Positions 14,140 to 30,737 of a stretch of 64,000 nucleotides of DNA are shown here, in pieces. The stretch is from assembly GCF_036373705.1 (NCBI RefSeq), contig NC_089858.1:32035749-32099748 (forward strand). Reading direction: 5' to 3'. The notes beneath the pieces are model-generated. The model was not told the origin of the DNA. It did no database searches and worked only from the letters and a program-made list of their open reading frames with translations. Position numbers and translations under genes: made by a program. The DNA comes from Amia ocellicauda (taxonomy: Eukaryota; Chordata; Actinopteri; Amiiformes; Amiidae). Position 1 is the first letter of the stretch. Each line of letters opens with the position of its first letter.

Positions 14140-14345
14140 GATTTGGGAGCGTAGGCGGGGGTGTGGGGGGGTCTGTGGAAGCAGGGTCTTCTCGCAGTGA
14201 AGTCATCAGCGCTAATTAAAAGCAGGGAGAGGACGCGCGCGCCCGGCCCGGCCCGGCCCGGCCCTGCCCTCGCGCGCTGGGTGGTCTGCTCTTCTGATAA
14301 ATGCGTGGGCCCCCTTCCAGCCCGGCGCCCACTGTACAGACTGCT
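14040..14345. promoter_or_regulatory. GC-rich candidate foxf1 enhancer with consensus GLI site
   Basis: In a long AT-rich region this segment is locally GC- and CpG-rich (CGCGCGC, repeated CCCGG units at 14232-14262). It contains TGGGTGGTC at 14278-14286, identical to the GLI-family consensus (reverse of GACCACCCA). Close by are a forkhead-like TGTAAACG (about 14105), a homeodomain-type CTAATTAAA (about 14213) and a GATAA (about 14297). FOXF1 is an established Hedgehog/GLI target. The enhancer role here, 3.5 kb upstream of the start codon, is inferred from motifs only. It could instead be a CpG-island promoter. Confidence 0.4.
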
Positions 14346-16143
14346 TAAAACAATACTACCTATATACATGGCTTTACTCGGGTTACAAGCTTAGTCGCTA
14401 CAGACTCTAGTTCGCTTGTGTTATTACCCCCATAAACATATAACGTTGACCAGGGGGAGACCATGCATATTTTCTTGTTTGTTTTCCCGTAGTGGGACAG
14501 TCACCTAATAGCCTGAAGAGTAGAGAAACGGGTTGGAACTGGAAAAAACAAACAAACAAAAAACATATCTCCAACGTGTATTGATTTGTATGTCTTCATA
14601 ATCTTATTTTCTTACACCAGATGTGAAGCAGTACAAAAAGTCACGTATGTTTTGCCACATTCAGATATGTCACCTATTATCTCTTATTTTGGTGAAATAT
14701 AGAGGGTAAATTAACCTGAAATTATATGGGACAAATAGGAACTGATATAAGCATCATACCATTTCAAGTTGCATACGCAAGATGCACCTTATAGCGATAT
14801 TTCACATACATTTTGATCATACCTATATATTGTTTGTGTTGTGTAACCTGCTTTCGTATTTTGTTTAATCTTTTCTCCTTTCTCCTATTATACTTTACGC
14901 ACGGTGTAAACTTATCTTTCGCATATTGTGCTCTTTTTTATTTAGTTAATTAAACTCTAAGCCAGGTTTACAAGCGCAACGTTATTTAATGTCCAGAATT
15001 ATAGGCCCAGTGCTATTTTAGTTTGTATTATCATTATGTCAACAAAGTATACACAAATGCCACAAAATGAAGTGAAGTGGAAAATATAAAAAGGTGCCCA
15101 TTACGATTTTACGTTTCTAGAGAAAGCTCGCGAATTCATAAATCATTCTTGATTCTCCTGGGAATAATAACGAAATGTTTGACATTAACCACAACAGGAG
15201 TCCCAGTCAGACTGCAGCAATTTCCAGGTTTAAGGTCAATGCTCTGCGGACACTGCCTTTACAGCCACTCGCTAGGCTGACAGGTAAGGACTTGTCTTTT
15301 CCCCGGGAAACACACTTTCACTTTCAGCAACTACAGTACGGTGTTTATATTACGTTGAAACAGTCCTTCTAAAAGAAACGTTACATAAAAATAAGAGTAA
15401 TTGCCGAAGCTGCACAATTATGTTGCATCATATATAAGCTGAAGTAATAGAAGTGTGTGCATGTGTTCAAATGTTAAAGAGATCAAGGTTATTTGCAGAA
15501 GACTGCAAAGTACGAATCACTTGAATGGATAATATTTCCAATCGTCTAAATTAAAACAGAAAAAAACAAAGCACGATGAAAATACCAATTTACACCAGAT
15601 CAAATTATAATCTAGTCGCACTTATTGATTGTTATGGATTCATACAACAATACCGACACTACATTCGCATTGTAGGCTAGTTTGTTGTATCAACGGTTCC
15701 ACAGAAGAAAAAGCATAGAGGCATTTAAAAATGTGAGTGATTTAATTGTATTAAATTGGTCCATCGTGTTTTTCAAAGTAATGATTAAATGCATTGAAAA
15801 ACATCGTGCTCCAAAGCTTAAAACAAACAACTTCACTGTTCTTAAAACGAATGTGTTGAAATTCTACCCTAAATGTGTATCAATTAAACTGACACATTTT
15901 GGATACATGTATGCACTGTGGATACTGTGTAGGTCCATGTAGTATAATCTGTTTCTCCTAACAGTTAAATGCACATAGTAATAATAATGTGTAATCATTA
16001 TTTAATGTGTAAGAAAAACGTGTTTAAATGTGTTTAAAAGCTGCATATATTCACCCATACACACATAGATAGTATATATATATATATACCTTTACTGTAA
16101 TCAGTAATATAGACAACACATATCAAACAATGCTAAGTTACAT

Positions 16144-16147
16144 GGGC

Positions 16148-16206
<59 letters not shown>
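16144..16206. repeat. (AT)n microsatellite
   Basis: About 55 bases of uninterrupted AT repeat followed by ACACAC. Confidence 0.95.
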
Positions 16207-16216
<10 letters not shown>

Positions 16217-16378
16217 CTGAGGATAAGGGGATTCTTTGATCCCATATTCTGAAATGTGTTCTTCGGCAGTTAGTGCTTTGATTGGAACTGGCGAGGAACA
16301 CATTCTGACACCTTAGAACCTACTGTGCCAAAGCAGTCAGTCTTTCGGTAAAAGTGACAAGAGTTGAAAGTGACTTAC

Positions 16379-16540
16379 CTTGATTTGTGGATGACATCTG
16401 ATGCAAGAAAGGATGCCAGGCGCCTCTACATATCCCCTTCAAATTCTGTAGTTCAGATGGTGTGCAGCAAAACGCAGGGGATGCATTTCCCTCTTCTTTA
16501 AAGTACAAAAAAAAAAAAAAAATCGTCTCGGGAAGAGCTT
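16379..16540 (-). ncRNA. Possible first exon of a divergent FENDRR-like lncRNA
   Basis: On the minus strand the sequence CAAG|GTAAGT, a near-consensus splice donor, ends a candidate exon at 16379. It lies about 0.8 kb upstream of the foxf1 TATA box and points away from it. Upstream on the same strand there is a TTTTAAAAATAAT stretch (about 16560) that could serve as a weak TATA. Mammalian FENDRR is transcribed divergently from just upstream of FOXF1. Position and orientation fit, but no sequence homology is claimed and the 5' end is a guess. The open frame crossing the donor is not coding-like. Confidence 0.25.
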
Positions 16541-17173
16541 TAAAGTCTATCTGCAATTATTTTTAAAAGTCAAATCCAAATACACGACTCTCTCTAAAAC
16601 GGACATTTTCAAAGTATCAGAAAGGGGCATTAGCCGATCTAGCTGGAGTTTTTGCTTGATTTTTTATTTAAAGAAGCCCAGCGAATATGTTTACATTCTG
16701 CTGTATAAACATCCTGCCCATGTTCCTGTCTATCTTAAAAAGAAATCAGAAACGCTATTTAAAATGGATATGCCCTTTTCTATTAAACAACTCTTTCATA
16801 TTTCAACACTTTAAATTATTTTATATTTAAATAATTTCAGTAATGGGCAATTTGCACACCATCTAAAAGTGTCAGTTTGAACAATGGTTGCGTTATGATT
16901 GCCTTATGTGCTAGTAAGTAACTGTTACGTTTTTATTTTCCTAGCTGTCAGACTGATACTAGTATGTTATAGTGCTACATTGCTATAAAATACTAATACT
17001 ACAAAGCTGATTTCAAATCGACACAGAAAAGTTGAATGCAAAAGAATGTTAAAAATGTCAGCGTTTCAGGCACGTATGTGGTTTCAAATTGGGCTGTTAC
17101 TATTCGGATATTTGAGAAATACGTTTTTAAGTTGGTTTAACTTTGCAGGATAGTATGCAGAATGTATCTTTAT

Positions 17174-17187
17174 CTATATATATAAAG
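17174..17187 (+). promoter_or_regulatory. foxf1: foxf1 TATA box
   Basis: CTATATATATAAAGGGGG on the plus strand, 550 bases before the foxf1 ATG, is a strong TATA-like element. An inverted CCAAT plus GC box (GATTGGGCGGGC) follows at 17289-17300, so transcription could start either about 30 bases after the TATA or after the GC box. The intervening 17210-17736 is taken as 5' UTR. Confidence 0.5.
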
Positions 17188-17736
17188 GGGGAATGTGATG
17201 GGGGGTGGAAAAAAACATTAAAAATCAAGGCGGGCTGTTCTTCGCAGTGAAGCAGCCCACCCGAGCGCAGACTCCTGAGTGGGAGGGGGATTGGGCGGGC
17301 TTCTCCAGCGTCTGACGCTCCGGACGGTCAAGAGCCCACAAGACGCTGATGACAGGAGATAAGTAAAAGGCGATCTCCAAAGGAAGGAAGAGAACAGACC
17401 AACAACGTTGAAAAGCGACTCCCAGTGCTTGTCCACTGGCTCTTAAAAGCAACCCAGACCTAGCCATCTTCGGTGAAGAAAGAGCGCACTTACGCATGCA
17501 TTGTAGAAATAACTTTATAGTAGTTGTTTTGAGTTATTATAACTAGTATTATTATTATGATCAGCCTTGATATTTTCAAGTTCTTTTGAGACTTTTAGGG
17601 TTTTCTTTTGTGTGTGTGTGTGTGGACGTTTTTGCGAAATACTGCGTAAAGTTTTCACTTTGAAGCTTCTCCTTCAAATAAACGGGGGGGGTTCTGGTTT
17701 TCAAAGTGTCTGAAGTTGGGCGAAAGGACTTTGTAA

Positions 17737-22202
<4,466 letters not shown>

Positions 22203-23360
22203 CAAGGTGCTTTACAGCTACACTAAAAAGAAATCCAACACTACCGAAAGCCACTGAACCTCTCTTGAGATTGAGAGGACTGAAATATATATATAGACCA
22301 GTGGGGACAACGTGGAAAAACAAATATAGTAGGCCTACCCCCAAAAACATTACAGAAAAAACAACAATATACCTGTACTCTGGAAGAGACCAATATTAGG
22401 CTACATGTATAACCTACAAACAGGAGCAGTTTCTATTTTTTCCTTTTCTTTTTTGCTGCTCATGTACAACATTTTCGAAAACAATAAACGTCTGAAATGT
22501 AAAGTTTGAGGAAGACACTGACTTAACCCGGAAAACTTTGAACATATCTCGACTGTTGAACATACTGACTATGGCAATATGAAGATGCATCACTATCCCT
22601 CGACCTCACTTTTGGGTTCTCTCTCTGCTGGCGGATGACTACCACTGTTGTACCTTTGCTACGTGTTATTTTAAAATCAACACACACAGGAAGAGCTGAA
22701 GAATAATCTGTTTTTTACCCAATTTACACCCCCAGCCAACATGGTGCATCAACACATGGTTTATATAAGTTGTTGTTTTTCTGTATAATGCGGGCGCTGT
22801 CCCGCGGAATATGGTATATATGGATAATTAAAACGTGCTTTGACTTTTTATCATTAAATATAAATGGACACGATTTTAACGACTGCGGAGAAATTAAGGC
22901 ACTTTTTTTATAGCAAAGCGCAACCTCTTATTTATTCTGCGTATACTTAACTGTAAAAACATAGCCTCAGTATTAAACGGTTTGTACTTTACTGGCAATA
23001 TTTGCCATGAAGATTTCGTTTTTGTTGTTTTAGAATTCGATGTAAACCAAAGTTCAATATAATCTGTAACTTAATGTCAGTTACATAGTTTTTTTTTTTT
23101 AATGTGTGTATATCCGTATTGACACTCATGTTATTTTTTCTTCGGCACTGTATAAATTGTAAATGTGTATTGTCTTTGTGTATTTTTCTGATTGACCAAA
23201 ATGTTTCAGTCTGTACATAGACTACACAATATTTGTATTATAAAAGTAAAAGTATTGGCATGCAGTTTTTGAGTGAAACTGTTAGAAACACATATAAACA
23301 TTTTTCCAACGAATGTTTGTTGTCCATTTGTTCAGTTCTTGTATTTATTAAAAACGCCGT
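22203..23360 (+). other. foxf1: foxf1 3' UTR (inferred extent)
   Basis: AT-rich non-coding sequence following the stop codon. Candidate polyadenylation signals are AATAAA at 22483-22488, ATTAAA at 22853-22858 and ATTAAA at 23347-23352. Which is used cannot be told from sequence. The 281-base distance of the first would make an unusually short 3' UTR for this gene. Confidence 0.4.
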
Positions 23361-24132
23361 GCTACCAATACTCATACAATTTATCAAGAAGTCTATAGTT
23401 TAGATCAGATTAATATTAAGTATAAGTTGTAGGCCTACTTATAATGCAAATAACGTGCCCAGGTTATTATAATAATTTAACCCTAACTGCAAAAAGAATA
23501 GTGTGTAATATTATATTATAATAATAATATTCATCATCATCAACATTATCTAATATCAGAGAAACGTCTTAAATATTTTGAAATTATATTACATGATTAA
23601 ATGGTTTGATGTTTAAATTATTTCCAATAAGTGAATCATTTACTTCTAAAACTGACCGAGAGAAGACGCATTTTCCTGGGAGGAAGTGCATATAACAATG
23701 GGTCTAATATGTGAAGAATGTGAACATTCAAAATGTAATTATCATACTTTATATTAATCAGTACAAGTATATTACCAGTCAATGTATTTGGATATCTAAG
23801 TACGCAAAATGAATTTTTTTTTTTTTACAAACTATTCAAACAAAGGACGTTAGAACTCCTTCCACAAGATTCGGTGTTTTGACAACCACAAATGTTGCGG
23901 AATTGAAGTTGTGTTACTATGCACGCAGTGAGATGCTGTAATTGCGCAGCACTGCAGTGCGGGGAGTAAGTGACTGGTATGATTCATATCTGATTCTGTT
24001 TTATGCTAAACGAGAGCAAGCACACTACCAACACCGTTGCTCTCCCACCGGAATACCTCCTAAAGAAACTGGATCTTTTCAAACATGACATTTTAGACTC
24101 GGGGTTTATTTTTTAAATAATTTCACCGTGAG

Positions 24133-24182
<50 letters not shown>

Positions 24183-26353
24183 CATCATCAAACAAAATAG
24201 CACACATTTATTTTAGAGCAACTCCTTAAAAACAAGTTCTGATATATCAATAAGAAATTCGTTTTCAGAAATTCGAAAAAAAATACATAATAGGAATTGC
24301 AAGTTTTATATATCGTTAACTCCAGAGACTGTCTATTACACGGCTGAGTTGATACGACAACATGTGAACTCAAATTCAGCTTCATACTAAGCCACTGAGC
24401 AATGTATCCACTGTAATAAAAGTATGACATTTTCAGCACCAGAAAAACATTATATTTGTCTTTTATAAATGAAAACTCCCAATAAAATAAGAATCATTAT
24501 GTACTTCGAAATTAGCAACCTCACCATTTGAATACATTCAAACATTATATTCTTCTTAAATGAGGGAAAACATGATTTTATTGCAGATTGTATAGTGGTA
24601 TATTAAGTATAGGTCATTTTGTCACATTTCAGTATAATATATAAATATAAATATAATATTAATATTAAAATAAAACAGAATATAACCGAATACAATACAT
24701 AATCATAACAAAACTAAATATTCTGCTTGTCTACAGAGATATCTTATGAATTTCGAGAATATGCATTAATGCATTAATGCATTAATCTCTCTCTCTCTTT
24801 CTCGCTCTCTCCCTCTCTCTCTCCCTCTGTCTCGATTTTTAGTACATATAAAAATATATAAAACAAAATAAGCGAGCAGATCCCTGAATTAACATATTCT
24901 TTTGAAAAGCAAACAAAAACAAGATGATCCCATTGCCAAAGTAATATTTAAACATTCGACAAAAACCGTATGATGAATCAATGTATATTTGATTACTTTT
25001 TTTGGGAAAAAAAAAACCCTTCATAATACCTTCAAGATGTTTTCAACTATTTTGACAGTGCGTGGATGGAAAGTTGAAAACTTGCAATGTATTTACCTTT
25101 AGCGACATCTAGCGGCGGCGAGATCATAAAATCAACAGGCTCTCGAAATTGCACTCCACGAATTGGTACAATGTTTTAAATCGGGGACAAAGTGTTTTTT
25201 TTTTGTTTTTTTGTTTTTTTCTTAACAAAAATGCCATTGTTTTAAGAACGAATTATGTTTTATTTTTAATTTTTTAGTGTAACTATAGAGCATATATCTT
25301 GAAAACAACATAACGAACATTTAAATAGTAGAGACCTAAAAAAGTACTTATTTTTCAACTTTACTTCATGAATCATTTTCAGTTTTTAATCTTCACACCT
25401 AACTTTTCATTAACATCAATGTATACTAGGAGAAGAATATCTTTAGAGCCTAAGAGAAAACCGATACAATTCAGGCAATGGTTTCCCAAACCGACCGGGA
25501 GACAAGCCCACTAGTACCGTCTAGGTGAGTCCACTGGAGCACAGAGAAGAAACTTTTCTGGGACGGCTGATGTTTTTTAATTTAACATTTATACAAAAAA
25601 TATAAATAAATAACAATAGCATTAATTGATTGCAATATACAAATAATTATGTACAATTCTATTAATCCTTTGTTTTTTGTTTTGTTTTTTTAACAGAGAT
25701 CATCTTGTTTTATGATATAAAACTGAAAATATTCACCAAACACTGTCTAGATTCCAGTTATTTTGATGTTTTTCCAGGCACTTGCCTTAAACATTGCTGA
25801 ATTATCATGAATACTGACCACTTGTTGAACTTCAGCAAATTCCTTTATATCAGCTCTACAGAGGCTGTCCAACATTTGTGAAAAGTAGGGACCACACATT
25901 GGCCGGCTGATGATGTTAGACAGAGCATGCTGGCTGTGCCAAAGGGTGAAATTCCTCTCCCAGCCCACAGCTGTTCGTCTATTCACACGATAACTCTATA
26001 AAACCCAGCTTGTTTAGGAAAGAAGACATGCGATAAAGTCATCCATCAGCCTAGTCTAAACTACACCCACCTAGTGACTCCACTGTATACAGGTACACAG
26101 CTTGTAATGAAGTACAAAAAGCATCACCCACTTGAAAATCAAACAGCCATTTAAAAGTTAATGCAGATGCATCTCCCATCTCAAATCTCTGACTTGAGAC
26201 ACAGACAGGACAGTGAAGTAATGGGGTTGCTGTCCCAGTAAGACTGCCCCTCTACTGGATTTCAATGATAAGAAACTAGTCAAGGTTTCAAACTAAGCAG
26301 TGTGAACTATGTTTGCTGCTATTATGTACTTATTTTTTCATTAAATTAAAGTA

Positions 26354-26420
<67 letters not shown>
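23361..26420. other. foxf1-mthfsd intergenic, non-coding
   Basis: No coding exon recognised. Contents: (TTA)n at 24137-24181, a triple ATGCATTA repeat at 24761-24786, a CT-rich run at 24787-24832, a weak CTCF-like motif at 25104-25119 and (TA)n at 26359-26422. A 79-codon minus-strand frame at 25747-25986 has no recognisable domain and no splice or start support. Confidence 0.55.
24137..24181. repeat. (TTA)n microsatellite
   Basis: About 45 bases of TTA repeat grading into ATC repeats. Confidence 0.95.

Positions 26421-26422
<2 letters not shown>
26359..26422. repeat. (TA)n microsatellite, Tc1 insertion target
   Basis: About 60 bases of TA repeat abut the left terminus of the DD36E element at 26423, and the tract resumes after its right terminus (TATATATATATG at 27589-27600). 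The transposon evidently inserted into this TA tract. Confidence 0.9.
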
Positions 26423-26425
<3 letters not shown>

Positions 26426-27588
26426 TCACCTAAAGGATTATTAGGAACACCTGTTCAATTTCTCATTAATGCAATTATCTAACCAACCAATCACATGGCA
26501 GTTGCTTCAATGCATTTAGGGGTGTGGTCCTGGTCAAGACAATCTCCTGAACTCCAAACTGAATGTCTGAATGGGAAAGAAAGGTGATTTAAGCAATCTG
26601 CTCAGTTACTGGGATTTTCACATACAACCATTTCTAGGGTTTACAAAGAATGGTGTGAAAAGGGAAAAACATCCAGTATGCGGCAGTCCTGTGGGCGAAA
26701 ATGCCTTGTTGATGCTAGAGGTCAGAGGAGAATGGGCCGACTGATTCAAGCTGATAGAAGAGCAACTTTGACTGAAATAACCACTCGTTACAACCGAGGT
26801 ATGCAGCAAAGCATTTGTGAAGCCACAACACGTACAACCTTGAGGCGGATGGGCTACAACAGCAGAAGACCCCACCGGGTACCACTCATCTCCACTACAA
26901 ATAGGAAAAAGAGGCTACAATTTGCACAAGCTCACCAAAATTGGACAGTTGAAGACTGGAAAAATGTTGCCTGGTCTGATGAGTCTCGATTTCTGTTGAG
27001 ACATTCAGATGGTAGAGTCAGAATTTGGCGTAAACAGAATGAGAACATGGATCCATCATGCCTTGTTACCACTGTGCAGGCTGGTGGTGGTGGTGTAATG
27101 GTGTGGGGGATGTTTTCTTGGCACACTTTAGGCCCCTTAGTGCCAATTGGGCATCGTTTAAATACCACGGCCTACCTGAGCATTGTTTCTGACCATGTCC
27201 ATCCCTTTATGACCACCATGTACCCATCCTCTGATGGCTACTTCCAGCAGGATAATGCACCATGCCACAAAGGTCGAATCATTTCCAATTGGTTTCTTGA
27301 ACATGACAATGAGTTCACTGTACTAAACTGGCCCCCACAGTCACCAGATCTCAACCCAATAGAGCTTCTTTGGGATGTGGTGGAACGGGAGCTTCGTGGC
27401 CTGGATGTGCATCCCACAAATCTCCATCAACTGCAAGATGCTATCCTATCAATATGGGCCAACATTTCTAAAGAATGCTTTCAGCACCTTGTTGAATCAA
27501 TGCCACGTAGAATTAAGGCAGTTCTGAAGGCGAAAGGGGGTCAAACACAGTATTAGTATGGTGTTCCTAATAATCCTTTAGGTGAGTG
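26423..27588 (+). mobile_element. DD36E (Incomer-like) Tc1/mariner element, copy A, defective
   Basis: Both ends carry the inverted repeat CACTCACCTAAAGGATTATT(AGGAACACC), flanked by TA duplications. The element is 1166 bp. The transposase frame is open from 26678 to 27556 but its N-terminus is cut off. Compared with copy B, 55 bp are missing just after the start region (between AAGCAAT and CTGCTCAG), with CAAT at both deletion edges, and this causes a frameshift. The catalytic residues remain: D in AWSDES, D in QQDNAPCH and E in SPDLNPIE. The spacing between the second D and the E is 36 residues rather than the 34 of classic Tc1 elements. Confidence 0.9.
26678..27556 (+). pseudogene. Tc1/mariner transposase, N-terminally disrupted (copy A)
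   Basis: The 292 in-frame residues cover the second part of the DNA-binding region and the whole DDE domain. The original start is at about 26573 (ATGGGAAAGAAAGGTGATTTAAG). A 55-bp deletion at about 26601 puts it out of frame, so no full-length protein is expected. The open frame starts at the Met of MRQSCGRK, internal to the intact protein. Unlike copy B it retains the five residues at the IGHRLNTTAYL segment. Confidence 0.85.
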
Positions 27589-27636
27589 TATATATATATG
27601 TGACATCAATGAAAATGTTAAAATGGCAATGGGCCA

Positions 27637-28625
27637 TACACAAAATGCCTTGCAAAAGTATTCACCCCCCTGCAGTTTCCACATTTTGTTGCCTTCTGAG
27701 TTTCCAAGGCAATTTGAAGATTGTCAGTTGCATAAGTATTCAACCCCTTTGCTATGGCAATCCTAAATCAGTTCAGGTGAAAAAGACTTGTTTAAAATTC
27801 AAAATTCAAAATAAGTGGGGGAAAAAAGTGGAAGAGAAGCACAGATCAGAAGAATACAAGAAAAGTCACTGAGTACGATGGAGACAATCATTAAAAATTG
27901 AATGCATTTCATATTAACCAGTTCCTAGATCAGACCGACCTTGCAAACTGAGCAGTCGGGGAAGCAGGAAATTGGTTAGGGATGCCACTGTGAAGCCAAC
28001 AGTGACTTTGAAAGATGTCCAAAGTATTATGTCTGAGATGGGGGTCAGTGTTCATACATCAACAGTATCCCAGTCCCTGTACAAAGCTGGCCTATGTGGG
28101 CGAGTGGCAAGAAAGCAGCCATTACTGAAAAAGACTCATCTTAAATCTCATATGGGGTTTGCACAAAGCATGTAAATGATATTGCAGAAATGTGGCATGG
28201 TTTTGTGGTCAGACAAGACAATAATTGAACCTTTTGGTCTAAATTCAAACCATTACACCTGGCACGAGCCCAACACATCACATCAGCATCATGTCATGGG
28301 GATGCTTTTCATCAGTTGGGACGGGGAAGCTTGGACTGAGGGGGAAAAGGATGCAAAAACAGGCAAATCATAGAGGACCTGCTTGAGTCAGCCAAGAATT
28401 AACACTGGGTTGAAAAAATCAAATTTCAGCAGGACAATAACCTGAAGTACAAGGCCCAAGCCACACTGGAAAGGCTGAAAATAGAGGAAGTGAATGTCCT
28501 TTAGTAGCCCAGTCAAAGTCCAAACCTGAATCCAACAGAAAAAGAATGTCAAGTCTTGAAGATTGCGGTCTATCAACTGTCCCCAACGAACTTGGCAGAA
28601 CTGGAATAATTTTGCAAGGAACTAT
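27637..28625 (+). mobile_element. Decayed Tc1-like element (family with TGCCTTGC termini)
   Basis: It begins with ATGCCTTGCAAAAGTATTCA, as at 49476. Plus-strand fragments encode HTH and catalytic-domain pieces: VKPTVTLKDVQSIMSEMG, VSVHTSTVSQSLYKAGLCGR, VARKQPLLKKTH, then WSDKTIIEPFGLNS. Many stops and frameshifts, and the right end is not identifiable. A related piece in the opposite direction lies at 42200-42595. Confidence 0.7.
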
Positions 28626-29419
28626 GGGTAAAATATACATCAATTTATAACATTTTCTTTGCAGGTTTTTGTAATCAAATGGTGACCATTGTGACACCAT
28701 GCTGGGTGGCACAGTACAGGACCACCCTGAACTGCTCTGCTCCTCCCTGGACACTGGGGAAGGAAAATTACCGGGGGACAAATGACCGCTGTCTCCCCCA
28801 TGACTGTCGCTCCCCTCGATACGAGAGCCTGGGAGTCAGAATGGATTGTTTTTTTGTTTGTCTTGCGTTCATGTTTATATTAGTGAAAGGTGTAGAGAGG
28901 GCTCTGTTACATGTGTTTAGTTTAGGCAGAAAGAGGTTTTGGTGTTGGTTTTGTATGTCTATTTGTTTACCCTGACAACTGAACCACAACGCATAAAACC
29001 CTAGCTCCTCGTGAGCCTAACTAAATTAGTAACAGCTCCCTCTCTACACATAAAACACTAATAAACAAACACCGAGCACATAGCAACCAGTCACAATTAC
29101 AATCTATTATCAAAGTTACAGTTCATAAACAAAGTTCAATTACCAGTATCACTCTTTTTCTTGGTTCTGCCCATCTCTAAACTTCTCTCTCAGTTCCAAC
29201 TCCTCCAACAACCCAGGTCTGCCACCTTTCTGCCTTTTTGCAGAAGCCTGGTCAATCATTCTTTCTGGTTAGATGCTCCAGACCGCTGATTCATTCCCTT
29301 CAGGCCGTCAATTTTCTGCACTACACCACCCAATCCCCACATGAGAGAAAGGACAAGTGAAGGAGGATGGCTATGCCACGGCCACCCCTTCCCAAAGTCC
29401 AGCCCGGGAGGCATACCAC
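28626..29419. other. Unassigned intergenic sequence
   Basis: No coding exon or known terminus recognised. Open frames on both strands at 28679-28989 are uninterrupted but have no recognisable domain. The position between transposons suggests repeat-derived sequence, which is not proven. Confidence 0.4.
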
Positions 29420-30735
29420 TCAGGTGACGGGCTGAGATTAGGAGAACTCTCTTAAAGGGAGTGCTCCTAATCTCAGCTCGTTACCTGTATAAAAGACACC
29501 TGTCCACAGAAGCAATCAATCAATCAGATTCCAAACTCTCCACCATGGCCAAGACCAAAGAGCTGTCCAAGGATGTCAGGGACAAGATCGTAGACCTACA
29601 CAAGGCTGGAATGGGCTACAAGACCATCGCCAAGCAGCTTGATGAGAAGGTGACAACAGTTGGTGCGATTATTCGTAAATGGAAGAAACACAAAATAACT
29701 GTCAGTCTCCCTCAGTCTGGGGCTCCATGCAAGATCTCACCTCGTGGAGTTTCAATGATCATGAGAACGGTGAGCAATCAGCCCAGAACTACACGGGAGG
29801 ATCTTGTTAATGATCTCAAGGCAGCTGGGACCATAGTCACCAAGAAAACAATTGGTAACACACTACACCGTGAAGGACTGAAATCCTGCAGCGCCCGCAA
29901 GATCCCCCTGCTCAAGAAAGCACATGTACAGGCCCGTCTGAAGTTTGCCAATGAACATCTGAATGATTCAGAGGAGAACTGGATGAAAGTGTTGTGATCA
30001 GATGAGACCAAAATCGAGCTCTTTGGCATCAACTCAACTCGCCGTGTTTGGAGGAGGAGGAATGCTGCCTATGACCCCAAGAACACCATCCCCACCGTCA
30101 AACATGGAGGTGGAAACAACTGCACCGCATCAAATGGACGATGGATGGGGCCATGTACCTTCAAATCTTGGGTGAGAACCTCCTTCCCTCAGCCAGGGCA
30201 TTGAAAATGGGTCGTGGATGGGTATTCCAGCATGACAATGACCCAAAACACACAGCCAAGGCAACAAAGGAGTGGCTCAAGAAGAAGCACATTAAGGTCC
30301 TGGAGTGGCCTAGCCAGTCTCCAGACCTTAATCCCATAGAAAATCTGTGGAGGGAGCTGAAGGTTCCAGTTGCCAAACGTCAGCATCGAAACCTTAATGA
30401 CTTGGAGAGGATCTGCAAAGAGGAGTGGGACAAAATCCCTCCTGAGATGTGTGCAAACCTGGTGGCCAACTACAAGAAACGTCTGACCTCTGTGATTGCC
30501 AACAAGGGTTTTGCCACCAAGTACTAAGTCGAAGGGGTCAAATACTTATTTCCCTCATTAACATGCAAATCAATTTATAACTTTTTTGAAATGCGTTTTT
30601 CTGGATGTTTTTGTTGTTATTCTGTCTCTCACTGTTAAAATACACCTACCATTAAAATTATAGACTGATCATTTCTTTGTCAGTGGGCAAACGTACAAAA
30701 TCAGCAGGGGATCAAATACTTTTTTTCCCTCACTG
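29420..30735 (+). mobile_element. Tc1-like element (GTGAGGG termini), copy C, 5'-truncated
   Basis: The right terminus is clear: inner repeat CAAATACTTATTTCCCTCATT at about 30541, outer repeat CAAATACTTTTTTTCCCTCACTG ending at 30735 before TA. No left terminal repeat is found upstream. Homology to the full copy at 58720-60316 begins around 29420, inside the leader hairpin, whose right arm is complete and left arm partial. Confidence 0.85.
29548..30527 (+). pseudogene. Tc1-like transposase, nonsense and frameshift (copy C)
   Basis: The frame from ATGGCCAAGACC (29548) matches the 340-aa transposase at 59087 until codon 150, where TGG has become TGA (29997) within VLWSDETK. About 40 bp are then missing near 30118 relative to copy D (between GGAAACA and ACTGCACC, with ACA at both edges), which removes the NIMLWGCF segment and shifts frame. 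The rest is open to 30527 with conserved QHDNDPKHT and [11 protein letters not shown]. No functional protein is expected. Confidence 0.9.
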
Positions 30736-30737
30736 TA

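Noticed and set aside
14013..14394. 118-aa minus and 77-aa plus frames in the GC-rich island
   Set aside because: Low-complexity Arg/Pro/Gly translation of CpG-rich DNA with no domain; stop codons are rare in GC-rich sequence.
25747..25986. 79-codon minus-strand frame downstream of foxf1
   Set aside because: No recognisable domain, no supporting splice sites or neighbours; could be chance. Not called as a gene.
28679..28989. Small gene between transposons
   Set aside because: Open on both strands with no domain and no splice or promoter signals.
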